This document shows, one piece after another, positions 43,235-54,123 of a DNA stretch of 64,000 nt. The position numbers and the translations under genes were made by a program. Within the stretch, counting starts at the first letter, position 1. Every line of letters starts with the position of its first letter. Origin of the DNA: Lichina pygmaea (Eukaryota > Ascomycota > Lichinomycetes > Lichinales > Lichinaceae); assembly GCA_963422465.1 (NCBI GenBank), contig OY730173.1, positions 124,001 through 188,000 on the forward strand, in the 5' to 3' direction. A model generated the notes under the pieces. That model made no database searches and had not been told where the DNA came from. It saw nothing but the letters and a program-made list of their open reading frames with translations.

Positions 43235-46200
43235 GCTCACGCTCGGCCACGTCGCTCATGTCTCTGAGATGTTTCTGTAGCACTTTCGTTGCGATGCCGA
43301 GATGATCTGCGCGTCGGTGGACCTGCTATACGTACGTATTGCCTTCGTACGTTTCGTGCGCACTGTATCGTCGTACCAAGAACTCTGAAGGCATGTGAAC
43401 GCAGCTGACTGGCACTCCTTGCTGCCCCGGTAGGCGTGGTGGGCCGCCGTGGGGTGCGTGCGTGCTAGTGTAGAGGGGGTGGAGCGAGCTCCTGCGTCGC
43501 AGTAAAGCTAGCGCCATGTCGCCATCGTCTCGACCGGCACAGCTTTCCCGCGGTCCAACGTGCCCTGGCGAGGCCGATCGTTCTGCGCCGTTCGGCCTTT
43601 CGCTCTCTTCCTCTCGCTTTCCTCTCCATTCCGAAGACCGGAATACGAGAAGAGAGAGACACGGCGAGGGGGGCGCGCGATGCCGGAGCCATCGGTCAAC
43701 ATCCAATGCCGCATGCGCCAAGGGCTCTTCCGAGTCGACCGGTGCGCCAATGACGCATTGCGACGGGAAATTCGATCAGACCTAGAAGGGCGATGACCAG
43801 TGAGGACATGCCTTCAGTTCGGCTCTGATCAGTTGCTGGTTATCCTGCAGACCGGGACGGCCTCTGGCACTCGGCCGAGGCATGAGCGAAATGGACGATG
43901 GATCAAGCCATCTCCCGTACCGATACGTACCGGACGGTGGCGGCGGCGGCAGCGGCGGCGGCGGCGGCGGCGTCGAGGCATTCCTGCCGAAACGTTGTCC
44001 ATCAGAGAAGCTCGTTGCCCTAAGAAGCTCAAACGGGTGGTGGGCCACCGGCTTGGTAGCTCTGCCCAGGGCTCCATGTCCGGGGGGACAGAAGTCGTGA
44101 CGCACCTTCATGCCGAGCACAATCGACAAGCCAACAAGCCAACGAGCGACGTTGAAGTGCCGACAGTGCTTGAGGGCCGCCGAATTGGCCAATCAGGAAC
44201 ATCTGGCCGCTGCGTTGGGCCAGAACATCTGCCGTATAACTTCTGTCTGAAGACTTCGTAACACAACCCCCCACCTTTGGCTTGCGTGCGCTGCTGATCA
44301 CCATTCGGCCCGGCGTCCAGGACGGGAAGCTCAAAGCGAGAACGGGTCCCAGCCCCCTGCCCCCTGCCCCCCCCCCCCCCCCCCCCAAAGTCGCCCTGAG
44401 CTCGATCGAACGAAAGCCTGCAGTCGGTCTGCGTGCAATGTCATCGCCCTTCAATCGAGCCTCGGCCGAAAGGACCCCGGTTCGAGCTAAAGCAAAATGC
44501 CTCGAACGTCCAGAGTACTCGTAGTCTCCGCGAGAAGGAGAGGTTGGGGGTCTTGTTCGAAGCGACCGCACGGCAAACCCGACAGTGCATAACACCCGAG
44601 CCGAGAGAGCAGCTCTATTCCTCTTCGGGCGGGTGGCGCATTCGCACCGATGCAGCCGCCTGCACTCTGCAACCCAATGCAACGGCCCCAGCGAAGGTGG
44701 GTGGGTCGAAGGCGAGAAAGCTCCCCTAGACTGGCGCGCCTGGGTACGGGCATCTTCCGCGCTTCATCAAGCTCGCGCTGCCGGGTGCTGTGGATCAAAG
44801 GCTAGATTTCGTCCTGATAATCTAGCTTCTCCGACGCGAGGGCCAGAGATCCTTGCGATCTGTCCGTATCAGAGGACAAGTCCGAGATCTTTCTGCGGTG
44901 TTGACCCATGTCAGCAAGCGACGCTACTACACCCAGTACAGTAGCTCCCATAGGGTCTGCTTGATCGCTGTCGAGCTTGCAGTATGGTTTGGCCGAACCG
45001 CGTTGAAAGCGCCCTCCTTCGGGGCAGTGGTGGCCACGGCTGTCATTCGATTGGTATGTCGTGCAAACCTGGTTGATTCCATCTCCAGATCTGTTCAACT
45101 GTGGGGAGATGGAGAGGATGAAGCAACGGGAAAGAGACGGTTGCTCCACCCGCCTCCGGTGGGTCACGCAACTGTGCCGTATCGCATGACAGGTCCCTGT
45201 CTCAGCAATGTCCCCGGCGTCGACCAGCCCTTTCATCCTGTCGGGCCTGTGTTATACGGTACTGGGGAAGAGCGCTTGACCCAACCAGCGCAAAAACACG
45301 CTTGTCGGCGCGCAACTCAAGCTTGTCGAATCCGCGCAGCTCTTGTCATCGTTGCCGGCAGGAGTGTAATTTTCTTGTCCCACCGCGCCGAGCCAGCATT
45401 TTGCCTGTGCTGGCGCTCGTGCCCGTCGCTAGCTTCGTTTTCGCTGTCGCATTCTCTGAGGGGGCGTGCGAACCCTCACCTGACCCATCATCCTTGAAAA
45501 CACCGAACGATGAGGCCAGACTTGGTTCTTCGTTCCAGCCGTGCCGAACAAGGTTCCTGCGACCTCGGTAACCTGACGATGCTGCCTCGCCTTCTATCTT
45601 GTGGTTGGCCACCGAAGCCTTGCCAATCCTCGGAAAGCACCTTCCACTCTCTGTGGACTTGAGAGCTCGGTACGGTCGGGTGACGTCCGTACACGTAAGT
45701 TACGTACTCTGCATGTTTCGTATTGCTGTGGCTGCCTACCGCACGAGGCATACCAGTAGAGTCCCCTCGTGCATACATACGTACATACGTATGTACGTAT
45801 GTACTTCCGTACGTATGCAACGCTTCCAGGAGGTGCCGTAGGGCTCCCAGCCAAGGGCGACTAGGGAGGCAAGCCTTTGGTTGGTATGAACTAGCTCAGC
45901 CAAGTGCAGCCCATGCACGCCATGGCTGGCTCGCAAGCGGACCGTGGACCATGTAGAGATGTCAATTGATCCCAATTGGAACGATCTCCGTCAGAAAGCT
46001 CTCCTTCTTCCGTGCCAGTCAACTTGCTTGAGATGTGTGCTCGAGGAAGGTCCAAGTATATCCAAACTTCACACCTACTGTAGGTACGGTAGATGCCGAC
46101 AGGCGAGACGGAGAGTGACGTAATATCACGTGGTATGGGGTGACGTGGAGTGGGTGGGGTAGCCGATGAGACGAGTGCTATAAAATCCAGCCAACAACAC

Positions 46201-46256
46201 AGTACGATATATACTCATAGCATGCTCTTCTTTCTACTTCTAACCTCTTGACTGCC
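41484..46256. other. Gene-poor block with palindromic GTAC runs
   Basis: About 4.8 kb without a convincing gene. Repeated (GTAC)n/(ACGT)n stretches occur at 41,480-41,510, 41,835-41,850, 42,440-42,465, 42,625-42,660, 42,695-42,720, 43,128-43,150, 43,330-43,340 and 45,775-45,815. A TCGTCC hexamer array lies at 43,203-43,235 and a poly-C run at about 44,368-44,387. Open frames here lack domains, and many overlap on both strands. Confidence 0.5.
46179..46186 (+). promoter_or_regulatory. TATA box before a small ORF
   Basis: TATAAAAT stands 71 bp upstream of the ATG at 46,257. Between them is a pyrimidine-rich stretch (CTCTTCTTTCTACTTCTAAC) typical of ascomycete transcription starts. A TATCACGTGGTATGGGGTGACGTGG-like upstream region (from about 46,124) adds CACGTG and TGACGT sites. 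Confidence 0.45.
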
Positions 46257-46421
46257 ATGGTCTCTGAATTCCGTAGCTTCATTACCACTCTATCGATGTC
46301 CCTCATCGAACATGTGATCAAGGGAACCATCGTCCAACCGGCTTTCGAGATATCTTCGACAGATCTTCCACGTGACTACAACGTTCTGCTGCAGCAGAAG
46401 TCCAGACTTCGAGACCCGTAG
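46257..46421 (+). CDS. Possible small protein, 54 residues
   Basis: The ATG sits in a good fungal context (GCCATGGTC) downstream of a TATA box and pyrimidine tract. The product (MVSEFRSFITTLSMSLIEHV...) has no recognisable domain and no signal peptide. It ends at TAG 46,419-46,421 and could instead be the first exon of a longer transcript. It converges on RRB1, whose stop lies 265 bp further on. The promoter-like setting, not the protein, is the main support. Confidence 0.3.
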   Translation: MVSEFRSFITTLSMSLIEHVIKGTIVQPAFEISSTDLPRDYNVLLQQKSRLRDP

Positions 46422-46685
46422 TAGTTGTACATGGTAGATGGCGCAGGATCGACGCTGTTCGACGAGCGACGATACGCAGGCGACTCAAGGGATAGAGAGG
46501 AGGAATTGACCACCGGGCGCGGCGGAGGAGCAACGGCGCCGGCAAGCTTGGTTGGGCCGACCGTTCGTCGGGCTGGACCGGAAGACTGGCAGCAGAGACA
46601 ACGTCGTTCTGGAGCCTGACCCTGACCTTGCCGGGGGTCGACCGCTTCTGAGCGGTTCGAATCTTAAACCGCCTCCTGGTACATC

Positions 46686-48310
46686 TCACACGCTGATCGT
46701 CTTGAGAAGCCTGCTCGTCATGTCAGCCAGATTCCTCGAGTCCTGGGGAACGCAACGGCCGAACAAGGGAGCGGACGAGAGGAAGGCTCACCCGAATCCC
46801 GAGCCGCCGGTCGCCATGACGCAGCCGGGAATCTGCGGGTGCCAGTGGCATTCCTTGACCGATTCTGCGTAGTGCAGGAAGAGGAGCTGCGGCGGCACGT
46901 CCTGGACGCCGGCCGTGTCGCGGCTCTCCTCGTCGTCGAGCTCGACGGCCAGGTCCCAGAGCGTGAGGGTGTTGTCGCCGGCGGCGACGGCCACGATCGA
47001 GTCTTCCTGTGGATGCCACTCGATCGAGGTGATCTGCTCCTTGTGGAAATGAAAGCTGGCGACGGAGCTGCTCGACGGATCCGTGCCGGTGCGGTCGGAG
47101 CCGGACCTGGCAGGCTTCCACTGCCGCAGGTCCCACACCCCCCACGTGCCGTCTTCGGCGCCCGTCGCCAGCAGATGGGCCGTCTGGCGGGACCACGACA
47201 TGACGTTCACGTCGGTATGGCTCACGGGCACGCTCAGCGCTGGTAGATGGCTCTTGGATCGGATGTCCCAGATCTTGACGGTGCCGTCGCTGCTGGCCGA
47301 GGCGAAGACGGTCCGCTCCGTGGGTGACCACTGGACCTCCTCGACGCTGCTCTCGTGACCCAAGAACGGTCGAGCGTCGGTCGTCCAGCTGCCGCCGTCG
47401 GTGTGCGTGGTGACGAAGATTCTGCCGTCGTTGTCTCCGGTCAGGAGCTTCCCCTGGGGGATGAGCGGCGACCAGTCCACGGCGTAGCCTTCTGTCCGGT
47501 CATGCATCCGCAGCGTCGCGATGGCCCTGTTCTGCTGCGTCGAGATGCTCGCCCCCGGCGCATCGAAAGATCTCAGGTGAGGGGTGATGTCGTGGATGAG
47601 CACCTGGCCGCTCTCCGTCATCGATGCCGTCAGTGCGCGAGGCGGCGTCGAAGGATCGGACGTCGGCATTTGATGTAAACGAACGCGGTTCGAGGTCGAT
47701 GACACCGGTAGCGACCTGGTTTCCATGACCGGCTCCGCGTCTTCGGCATCCTCATCGTCTTCGCTGTCGGACGAGCCGTCGTCTTGGTGGCGTGTCCGGG
47801 GCAATCCGTGGAGCTTCATGACCAAGAGCTCGTTTTCCGCCTCCCTCCCGACTTGCGCCTGGGTGCCAGCGACTGCGTACACCGTGGCTGGGTACGACTT
47901 TCGACTGTCGCCCAGAGCATCGCGAACAATGTCGAACGACAGGCATGGCCAGGTGGTGGTGAACGTATGTAGCATCTCGTACGTGGACGGGTCAGGCGCC
48001 AATGTCTCTCCGGCTCCCAGTTTGTGTCTCCCTGGGATGAAGGTCTTGTGATCGACCTGCATCGCCTCTGTTCCATCTGGGTAATTCGACGTGCGAGGTC
48101 AGTGCAAGCTCTGGGCAGTATTTCGAGCCAACTCCTGAACGCACCTTCGTGTCCCTGGCCGTCAGGCTCCAGTTCGTCCTCGGTCTCATATTCGTCTTCA
48201 TATTCGTCCTCAAAATCCACAGTGTCGTCCTGATCAGTGCCTTGGGGTCGATGTCCGCCCTTCAAGGACTCGGCCTCGGTCCCTGAGACGTCGGCCGGGC
48301 GTTTCCCCAT
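46686..48310 (-). CDS. RRB1: Ribosome assembly WD40 protein RRB1/GRWD1
   Basis: Three exons join in phase: 48,310-48,145, 48,076-46,792 and a 25-bp last exon 46,710-46,686 (491 residues). An acidic N-terminus (FEDEYEDEYETEDELEPDG) leads into FIPGRHKLGAGETL and a CAF1C/H4-binding-type segment (YEMLHTFTTTWPCLSFDIV). About five WD40 repeats follow, ending in a tail GFGLLKTISV, as in GRWD1. The protein chaperones ribosomal protein L3 (uL3) and is needed for 60S subunit assembly in the nucleolus. The last exon encodes only eight amino acids and is needed to restore the family C-terminus. The gene is divergent from SPG1. Confidence 0.93.
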
Positions 48311-48960
48311 TGTCTGGATGGAGCTCTGCTGGTGGAGTTACCACAATTTATTCTTTTCGGATTCAATTTCGTGCGCGTCCCGCGGCACGGCCACAGTGAG
48401 ATTGTCCAATCAAACGTTTTTGATTTTCATAAGACTTTTTGATTGTCATTTTCTCCATTGATGCTATCAATCGTCGGCTTTGATCACTGCTAGGGCTAAT
48501 ATTAGTGCCCCCCCCCCCCCCCCCCCAACTACCGTTAGCCTACGAGTACAGCACAAGTACAAGCATGGAGACTTTGGTGCATGCCTACCTGTAGCTCTGT
48601 ATTCGTAGTGTAGGCAGCTTAGGTATTGCAGTAGGACTGGTTGTAAAGCGCTAGCTTCAGTGGTGACGACTGCGAGTACTCCCGGCCTAGCATCGTCTGG
48701 CGCAACGTCGGGGTGTCAATGTCTCCCCAGCTACGTAACCGACCTTGAACAAGTCGAACTTTGACAGATTGGTGAGTACCAGATTTATACAGTTCCGTAC
48801 GGTATACCCTCTTAGATGTAGTGTGTTCAGGTGTGCTTGATCATGTGGTCGAGGCCTCATCTCCAGGTTATCCGGCGTGACTTCAGATGACTGACCTTGT
48901 TAGGGCACTCAATTGCTCCGGTAGAGGAATTACCCGCGGCTTTCCCCGAGCTCTGTCACC
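48311..48960. promoter_or_regulatory. Divergent promoter region of RRB1 and SPG1
   Basis: 650 bp lie between the two start codons. Notable are a poly-C run (about 48,510-48,526), CCGTACGGTA at 48,796-48,805, and a pyrimidine-poor leader before SPG1. No TATA box is certain. Confidence 0.45.
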
Positions 48961-50387
48961 ATGGCATCTTGGAACATGGATGGCACGCCGTCCGGGCCCT
49001 CTGATTCGGCCTATTTCCCCACCGTCGGCCACGAGCAAGACCACGCGATGGATGGTGTTGAAACCGAGGCCAGTCCGGATCTCGACAACTACAACAACGG
49101 CTATCAAGATTCCCAGGCATCTCGCCCGCCTGAGCCCTCACCTCCCCCAGTCATCCACGCACCACAGCAGTATCCGTTTCCTCCTCCTCCTCCGCCAGAA
49201 ACAGAGCCCGATAACCGGTACCAGCCTCCAAATCCATTTCAACAGCAACAGCCACAGTCACCGCAACCTCAGCCTCAACTTCAAATGCAATCTCAATCGG
49301 AGCCTCAGCAGCAGCAGCAACCATCTCAGCTACCTCCGCTATATCTACAACAACCTGCCCAACACATCCCAAGGCCATCCTCAGATCCGTCCCCGTCCAT
49401 GGAGACAGATATTCACGGCTACGGACACCTTCAGGGTGACAGCCGTGCAATGGCATATCAGGAACCGATCCCGCGGGGTCCACCTCAGCACGTCACAGAG
49501 CAGACAGCCAAAAGCAAGGATAGCGTGGTCATCAAGGTTGGGATGGTGGGAGACGCGCAGATCGGCAAGACCAGCCTGATGGTCAAATATGTCGAGGGCA
49601 GTTGGGATGAAGATTACATTCAAACACTGGGTCAGAGTCCTCCGGTTCTCAGTACCCAGCATCAGCTTCTAGCGAGCAGTCCACGTGGACGCACCGCTCG
49701 GAAGGCAACCCGCGATCAAGCCCTGTAGAGCTTGTTCACCGGCTGTAACGTCCTCAGGCTGACCGTTCGTAGGTGTCAACTTCATGGAGAAGACGATCTC
49801 GATCCGCAACACCGAGATTACCTTTTCTATATGGGATCTAGGCGGACAGCGCGAGTTCGTCAACATGCTGCCGCTGGTTTGCAACGATGCCGTCGCGATC
49901 CTCTTTATGTTCGACCTGACACGAAAGAGCACTTTAAACTCGATCAAGGAATGGTATCGACAGGGTCGAGGTTTCAACAAGACCGCGATCCCCTTTCTGG
50001 TGGGAACAAAGTACGACCACTTTGTCAACTTCCCGCGCGAGGACCAGGAGGAGATTTCGAGTCAAGTATGTCCGAGCACAGAGTCGGCTGTCTAGCGAAA
50101 TCTCAAGTGGCTCATGCATGATGTTGCGCGAGCAGGCACGTCGGTTTGCGAAGGCCATGAGAGCGAGCTTGATATTCAGCAGCACGAGCCACAGCATCAA
50201 CGTCCAGAAGGTAAGTGGTGGTGGCGGGCCGCGGCTACGGCTTGCTTGTGACCGATGAATTTGCTCATCATGAGCCGTATCGCAGATCTTCAAGATTGTC
50301 CTCTCCAAGGCGTTTGATCTCAAATGCACCATACCGGAGATTGAAAACGTCGGGGAGCCGCTCTTGCTCTACCAATCGGTCGTATGA
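48961..50387 (+). CDS. SPG1: Septation GTPase SPG1/TEM1
   Basis: Four exons join in phase: 48,961-49,630, 49,773-50,065, 50,136-50,210 and 50,286-50,387 (379 residues). The first ~185 residues are Pro/Gln-rich and likely disordered, an extension common in filamentous ascomycetes. The small GTPase domain follows: P-loop GDAQIGKTS, switch [10 protein letters not shown], and nucleotide-specificity motif TKYD. It ends in a family tail ([18 protein letters not shown]) without a CAAX box, as expected for Spg1/Tem1. The protein sits on spindle pole bodies and triggers the septation initiation/mitotic exit network. The gene lies 1.15 kb upstream of a putative cytokinesis gene on the same strand. Confidence 0.95.
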
Positions 50388-51540
50388 AGACGCGGGACTG
50401 TCTCATCCTCGTGCTGCGCCCCTGCAGCGGCGTGCACGAACAAAGTTCTTTCTGTGCATGTTTCAATCCCCACGTTTGGGCTCGACCGGGCGTCTCGACC
50501 CTGCTGCGCTGCTGAAATCCCAAGGTAGCGTTGGGTATCGCTTCTTATGAATTCGGCCGCAGCCGGGTCATTTTTTCCTTGTTTCCTCTCATTTGCTGTC
50601 TCTGGCGTCTTGAGCATCCTTCCAATCTCAGACTACAAGCAGACGGAATGGAGTTGCGGCTTATACGTAGAGAGGGCCGGAATCTCGACGCAGCGTCTAA
50701 AGGGGAGTCGCTCTACTGACATATTGGGCGAGCTTTGTCCGTTTTTGAGCTGAGGAGAAGCGTCTAATGGCGGGCTGATGCATCTTGGCCATATCGATAC
50801 TGTCTTGGGAGTCTTGGGAAGGTGGTGTCAGATATTGAATTTATAAAAACCTCTATTCAAGACAGCTTCCACTTCTTCACCATCGAGATACTGTTACAAG
50901 CTTCGGAGATGAGATTAGAAGTGCGAGACTAAGGATCAAGTTTGTTATTACGATGGTGTTTTATTTGTCACAGTCCACGTTGACTCAACATAGTTGTATC
51001 TTGATCGTAGGTATCTTGGATACTCCAGGCCCCAAGAGTGTTGTCGTCGGCATTGAGATGAACTACACCACAGATTTCCACGTCATGCAGGAGTTGAAGG
51101 CAGAATTGATAGTTATCAGGCCAATTACTCATGCTGTATTTTTATTATCATCGCCACTACGTTCATTGGTTTATGTTGCTCTTCAAATCCTCAGTGCAGT
51201 TGAAAGACATTTGAGGTTGGAACAAGATCAAGAACGAGGTACTCGTCGGACTCTGCTACCTCATTTTCTCCAACGAACACTTGTTATATCCGTTTCGTGG
51301 TGTGCTTCCTTGAGGGTTCTAGATCTAGCTTCAATCTAGACACATTCCGATGCCTTGACACTTCAGAGAAGCACTGTGCCAGATACGAGTTCTTGTCCAG
51401 AGATCCTGGCCGGGATTTCGGCTGTTTCGAGAACAGGGCTCGATCCTTGTTGGATCCCAAAGCCTGTATGACGAGCCATCATCCCACCTCGCTCACGATG
51501 GTTCAAGGGTGCAGCCGCCACCACGCAAAGCGGCATAGAT
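50388..51540. other. Intergenic region
   Basis: This stretch holds the SPG1 3' UTR and the promoter of the transglutaminase-fold gene. The middle (about 50,820-51,330) is AT-rich and CpG-poor, possibly old repeat DNA. No gene is recognised. Confidence 0.5.
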
Positions 51541-53646
51541 ATGGACGACCACAGATCAACATCGCCTCAATCGATATCTGCCCGGATTGCGGCTTTGAAG
51601 ATCGACCAGCTTCCGAGGAAGCCTGGGAATGCGACCCCGCCAAGCCATCCAGAGCAAAAGTCGACCCCTCCACCCTTGCCACCGAGGCCACTACCGGTAG
51701 AGCCCTCGCGTAGGAACCCTGCAAAGGAAGACTCAGCCAACGCCAACGCCTCCGCAACCAAGAGTACAAGACACCTTAAGCACTTTGAAGCGGAAAGCCG
51801 CGATCCAACGCCGCATGCTTCGGCCAACACCAAGAACTCGTCGCAGCCAGTCAACGGAGCTGGACGCCTGCCACCACAGCTTCCCCCGAGAAGGGTTGTC
51901 GCTGACGCATCGGCGTCTGTCCAACCAACACGATCCTCGGAAACCGGCTTGCCAGTGAAGGAGTCTACCGGCACCGGATCTTCTCGCTCGAGCCCGTCTG
52001 CCCGTTCGCCTGTTTATGCGGAGTCAAAGAGCACTGCTTCGAGCGGGACATCAGCGTCGACATGGACTGATACATCCCTGAGTGGGTCTGAACCAGCTGT
52101 CAAGGCCACTCGCAAACTGCCACCCCCTGTTGTCAGGAGTCCAGAAGAGCCATTACGCCCCGGTCGAGCATCTCCGCCAAGGCCACGACGATGCCACACA
52201 GGGGAAGCATCACTGCACGATAGCAGCCTGCGCGGAGGGCAGCCTGCCCCACTACCTACAGGACTTGGGACCGCAAGGGGCTCCATCGCGGTCACCGTAG
52301 AGCCAAGATTGCCAAAGCCGAGGCGTTCAGCCCTGTCCTTTGCCCTGAACGAGACTCGTCCTTCTCCACCGTCGGATGGACTTCCACAGAGGCCCAAAAC
52401 GACCTCGCGGGCAGCTACAGTTGCACAGGCTGCTGGCTTGGCGCCTCCCATTCCGTTGGCCACAAAGCCAGCTTACGTGCCGTCGGAACGGCCGAGCGCC
52501 TCGGCCGTGGGTTCTGAGCGACAATGTCTGGTCTGTCGAGACTTCTCAGGCCCAGATGGCCATGCTGCCAAGTTCCCACGACAGACACTGCCTTTGGAGT
52601 CGACACAATGGCTAGCCCACCAACTGACCGCGCCATTCTCATCGTCGACCGATAAAGCCCGGGCCATCTTCACGTGGCTCCATCACAACATCGCGTACGA
52701 CGTCGAATCATTCTTCAACGGAGATGTCAAGCACAGCACGCCGGCTTCAACGCTGAGTAGCGGGCTGGCCGTATGTTCAGGCTACGCCGGACTCTTCAGC
52801 GCCCTGGCCTCGCACGCCGGGCTCGAGAGCGTGGTGATCAGTGGTCATGGGAAGGGGTACGGCTTCGCAGCCATGGCCCGGGACTCCTCCGTCCCGCCGT
52901 TCAGCGCAGGCCACGCGTGGAACGCGGCTCGGATCGACGGCGGTGAATGGAAGCTGATCGACTGCTGCTGGGGGGCCGGCGTCGTGAACGGCAAGGGAAA
53001 GCCATACACCAAGCGCTTCGATCCCACGTACTTCACCATGAGCAACGGCCAGTTTGGTCGGAGACACTTCCCCGAGAATGCAGCCTACTTTTTCAGGGGT
53101 GGTGGCAGCAGACCGCCTACATGGGAAGAGTACCTAAGAGCAGATGGGCCGGAGGACGAGGCTCCGACGGTGTTCTCAGGCTGCGACGAAGATCACGGCC
53201 TCGACGAGCTCAGTCTCCAGCCTAGTCGCAAGAAGATTGTCATCTCGTCCGCGGCCTCGCCCGACGGTTCCTCCCCTGCCAGAATCGTCCGCTTCCAATT
53301 CTCGAAAAAGTGTCCGCACTGGGATTTTGAGAGGATGGGCAAGGGGAAACCGTACGTCTTCTTCTTGAGCTGCTCCTCTTCTGCTCCTTCTTCTTTCTCC
53401 GGCGGCGGCCGCGACGACGACAACAGCCGTCCGACCGAGCACGGTCCGTTTTCTACAGACGGCGCTACGTGGTGGCTCGACGTTCCCAGCTCAGGTCTCG
53501 GCGGGCCCGGGGCAAGAGTGAAGCTGTATGCCGTCACGCAAATCGACGGCGTTTCCGCAAGAGGCCGAACTCCCGCCGAGTACACGGCCGCCAAGGGCAA
53601 GAAGTCGATGCGTTTCGGCGGTGTCGCGGCGTGGGAAGTGATCTGA
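51541..53646 (+). CDS. Transglutaminase-fold protein, Cyk3/kyphoscoliosis-peptidase-like
   Basis: This single exon encodes 701 residues. Residues 1-330 are Pro/Ser-rich with many PxxP stretches (PPLPPRPLP, LPPQLPPRR) that could bind SH3 domains. The transglutaminase-like core (about 345-530) has a complete candidate triad: Cys412 (AVCSGYAGLF), His458 (AGHAWNAARI) and Asp474 (KLIDCCWG). A beta-rich C-terminal part follows, as in kyphoscoliosis-peptidase relatives. Yeast Cyk3, a cytokinesis factor at the bud neck, has this fold with an SH3 domain at its N-terminus. No SH3 domain is seen here, so orthology is uncertain. Adjacency to SPG1 supports, but does not prove, a role in septation. Confidence 0.85.
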   Translation: MDDHRSTSPQSISARIAALKIDQLPRKPGNATPPSHPEQKSTPPPLPPRPLPVEPSRRNPAKEDSANANASATKSTRHLKHFEAESRDPTPHASANTKNSSQPVNGAGRLPPQLPPRRVVADASASVQPTRSSETGLPVKESTGTGSSRSSPSARSPVYAESKSTASSGTSASTWTDTSLSGSEPAVKATRKLPPPVVRSPEEPLRPGRASPPRPRRCHTGEASLHDSSLRGGQPAPLPTGLGTARGSIAVTVEPRLPKPRRSALSFALNETRPSPPSDGLPQRPKTTSRAATVAQAAGLAPPIPLATKPAYVPSERPSASAVGSERQCLVCRDFSGPDGHAAKFPRQTLPLESTQWLAHQLTAPFSSSTDKARAIFTWLHHNIAYDVESFFNGDVKHSTPASTLSSGLAVCSGYAGLFSALASHAGLESVVISGHGKGYGFAAMARDSSVPPFSAGHAWNAARIDGGEWKLIDCCWGAGVVNGKGKPYTKRFDPTYFTMSNGQFGRRHFPENAAYFFRGGGSRPPTWEEYLRADGPEDEAPTVFSGCDEDHGLDELSLQPSRKKIVISSAASPDGSSPARIVRFQFSKKCPHWDFERMGKGKPYVFFLSCSSSAPSSFSGGGRDDDNSRPTEHGPFSTDGATWWLDVPSSGLGGPGARVKLYAVTQIDGVSARGRTPAEYTAAKGKKSMRFGGVAAWEVI

Positions 53647-54123
53647 GCCCGTCGGCTGTTGCGACATTCTTTGGTTCCGAACACCGTCCGTCGAGGGCTC
53701 TCTTCGTTTGCATATGTCAGGACCGCTCCTTCACGTCGTCAGTTGCTCCCTGAAATTCACTTGGCTTGTCAGGGGAGCATTAGAACGAGGTGCTAGTTGT
53801 TGTACTGCAACCCTGGTTGTGATACTCATGGCGACTGGGTGATCAAAAAAACGTGATTGCATGATGAGTTTGGACTACCGTACGCTCTTCTAGCCTGATC
53901 TCATGATGCTCATTTTCGTGGGACTCGTAGATATGAATGCCCTGCGGAGGCGTGGCTTGCGACGCGCGGTCTCGGCCTCGGTCTCGGTTCGGGCTCGGGA
54001 TCCATGTGTGTTTCTATACCGATACTTGGTACCCTAGCTCTCAATACATTACGTCCTTCTCTCGTTGTCCGTCTCGAGGCTTGCACAGGGGAGCATGGTG
54101 TGTGGCCTTCCGGCATGATGGGG
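53647..54123. other. Convergent intergenic region
   Basis: About 480 bp between the transglutaminase-fold gene and DCN1, both ending here. It contains alternating CGGCCTCGGTCTCGGTTCGG-like repeats near 53,970-54,000. No gene is recognised. Confidence 0.55.

Noticed and set aside
42546-43283. Long minus-strand open frame (245 codons) in the gene-poor block
   Set aside because: It is made of repeated GTAC words and Arg/Ser/Thr-rich low complexity, overlaps other frames of similar length, and has no domain.
44029-44682. Minus-strand open frame of 217 codons
   Set aside because: High GC content explains the openness. The poly-C run falls inside it, and no domain or splice context supports a gene.
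46648-46662. CGGTTCGAATCTT, another B-box-like match
   Set aside because: It overlaps the 3' side of RRB1, and the flanks cannot pair as a T-arm; no tRNA fold is possible.
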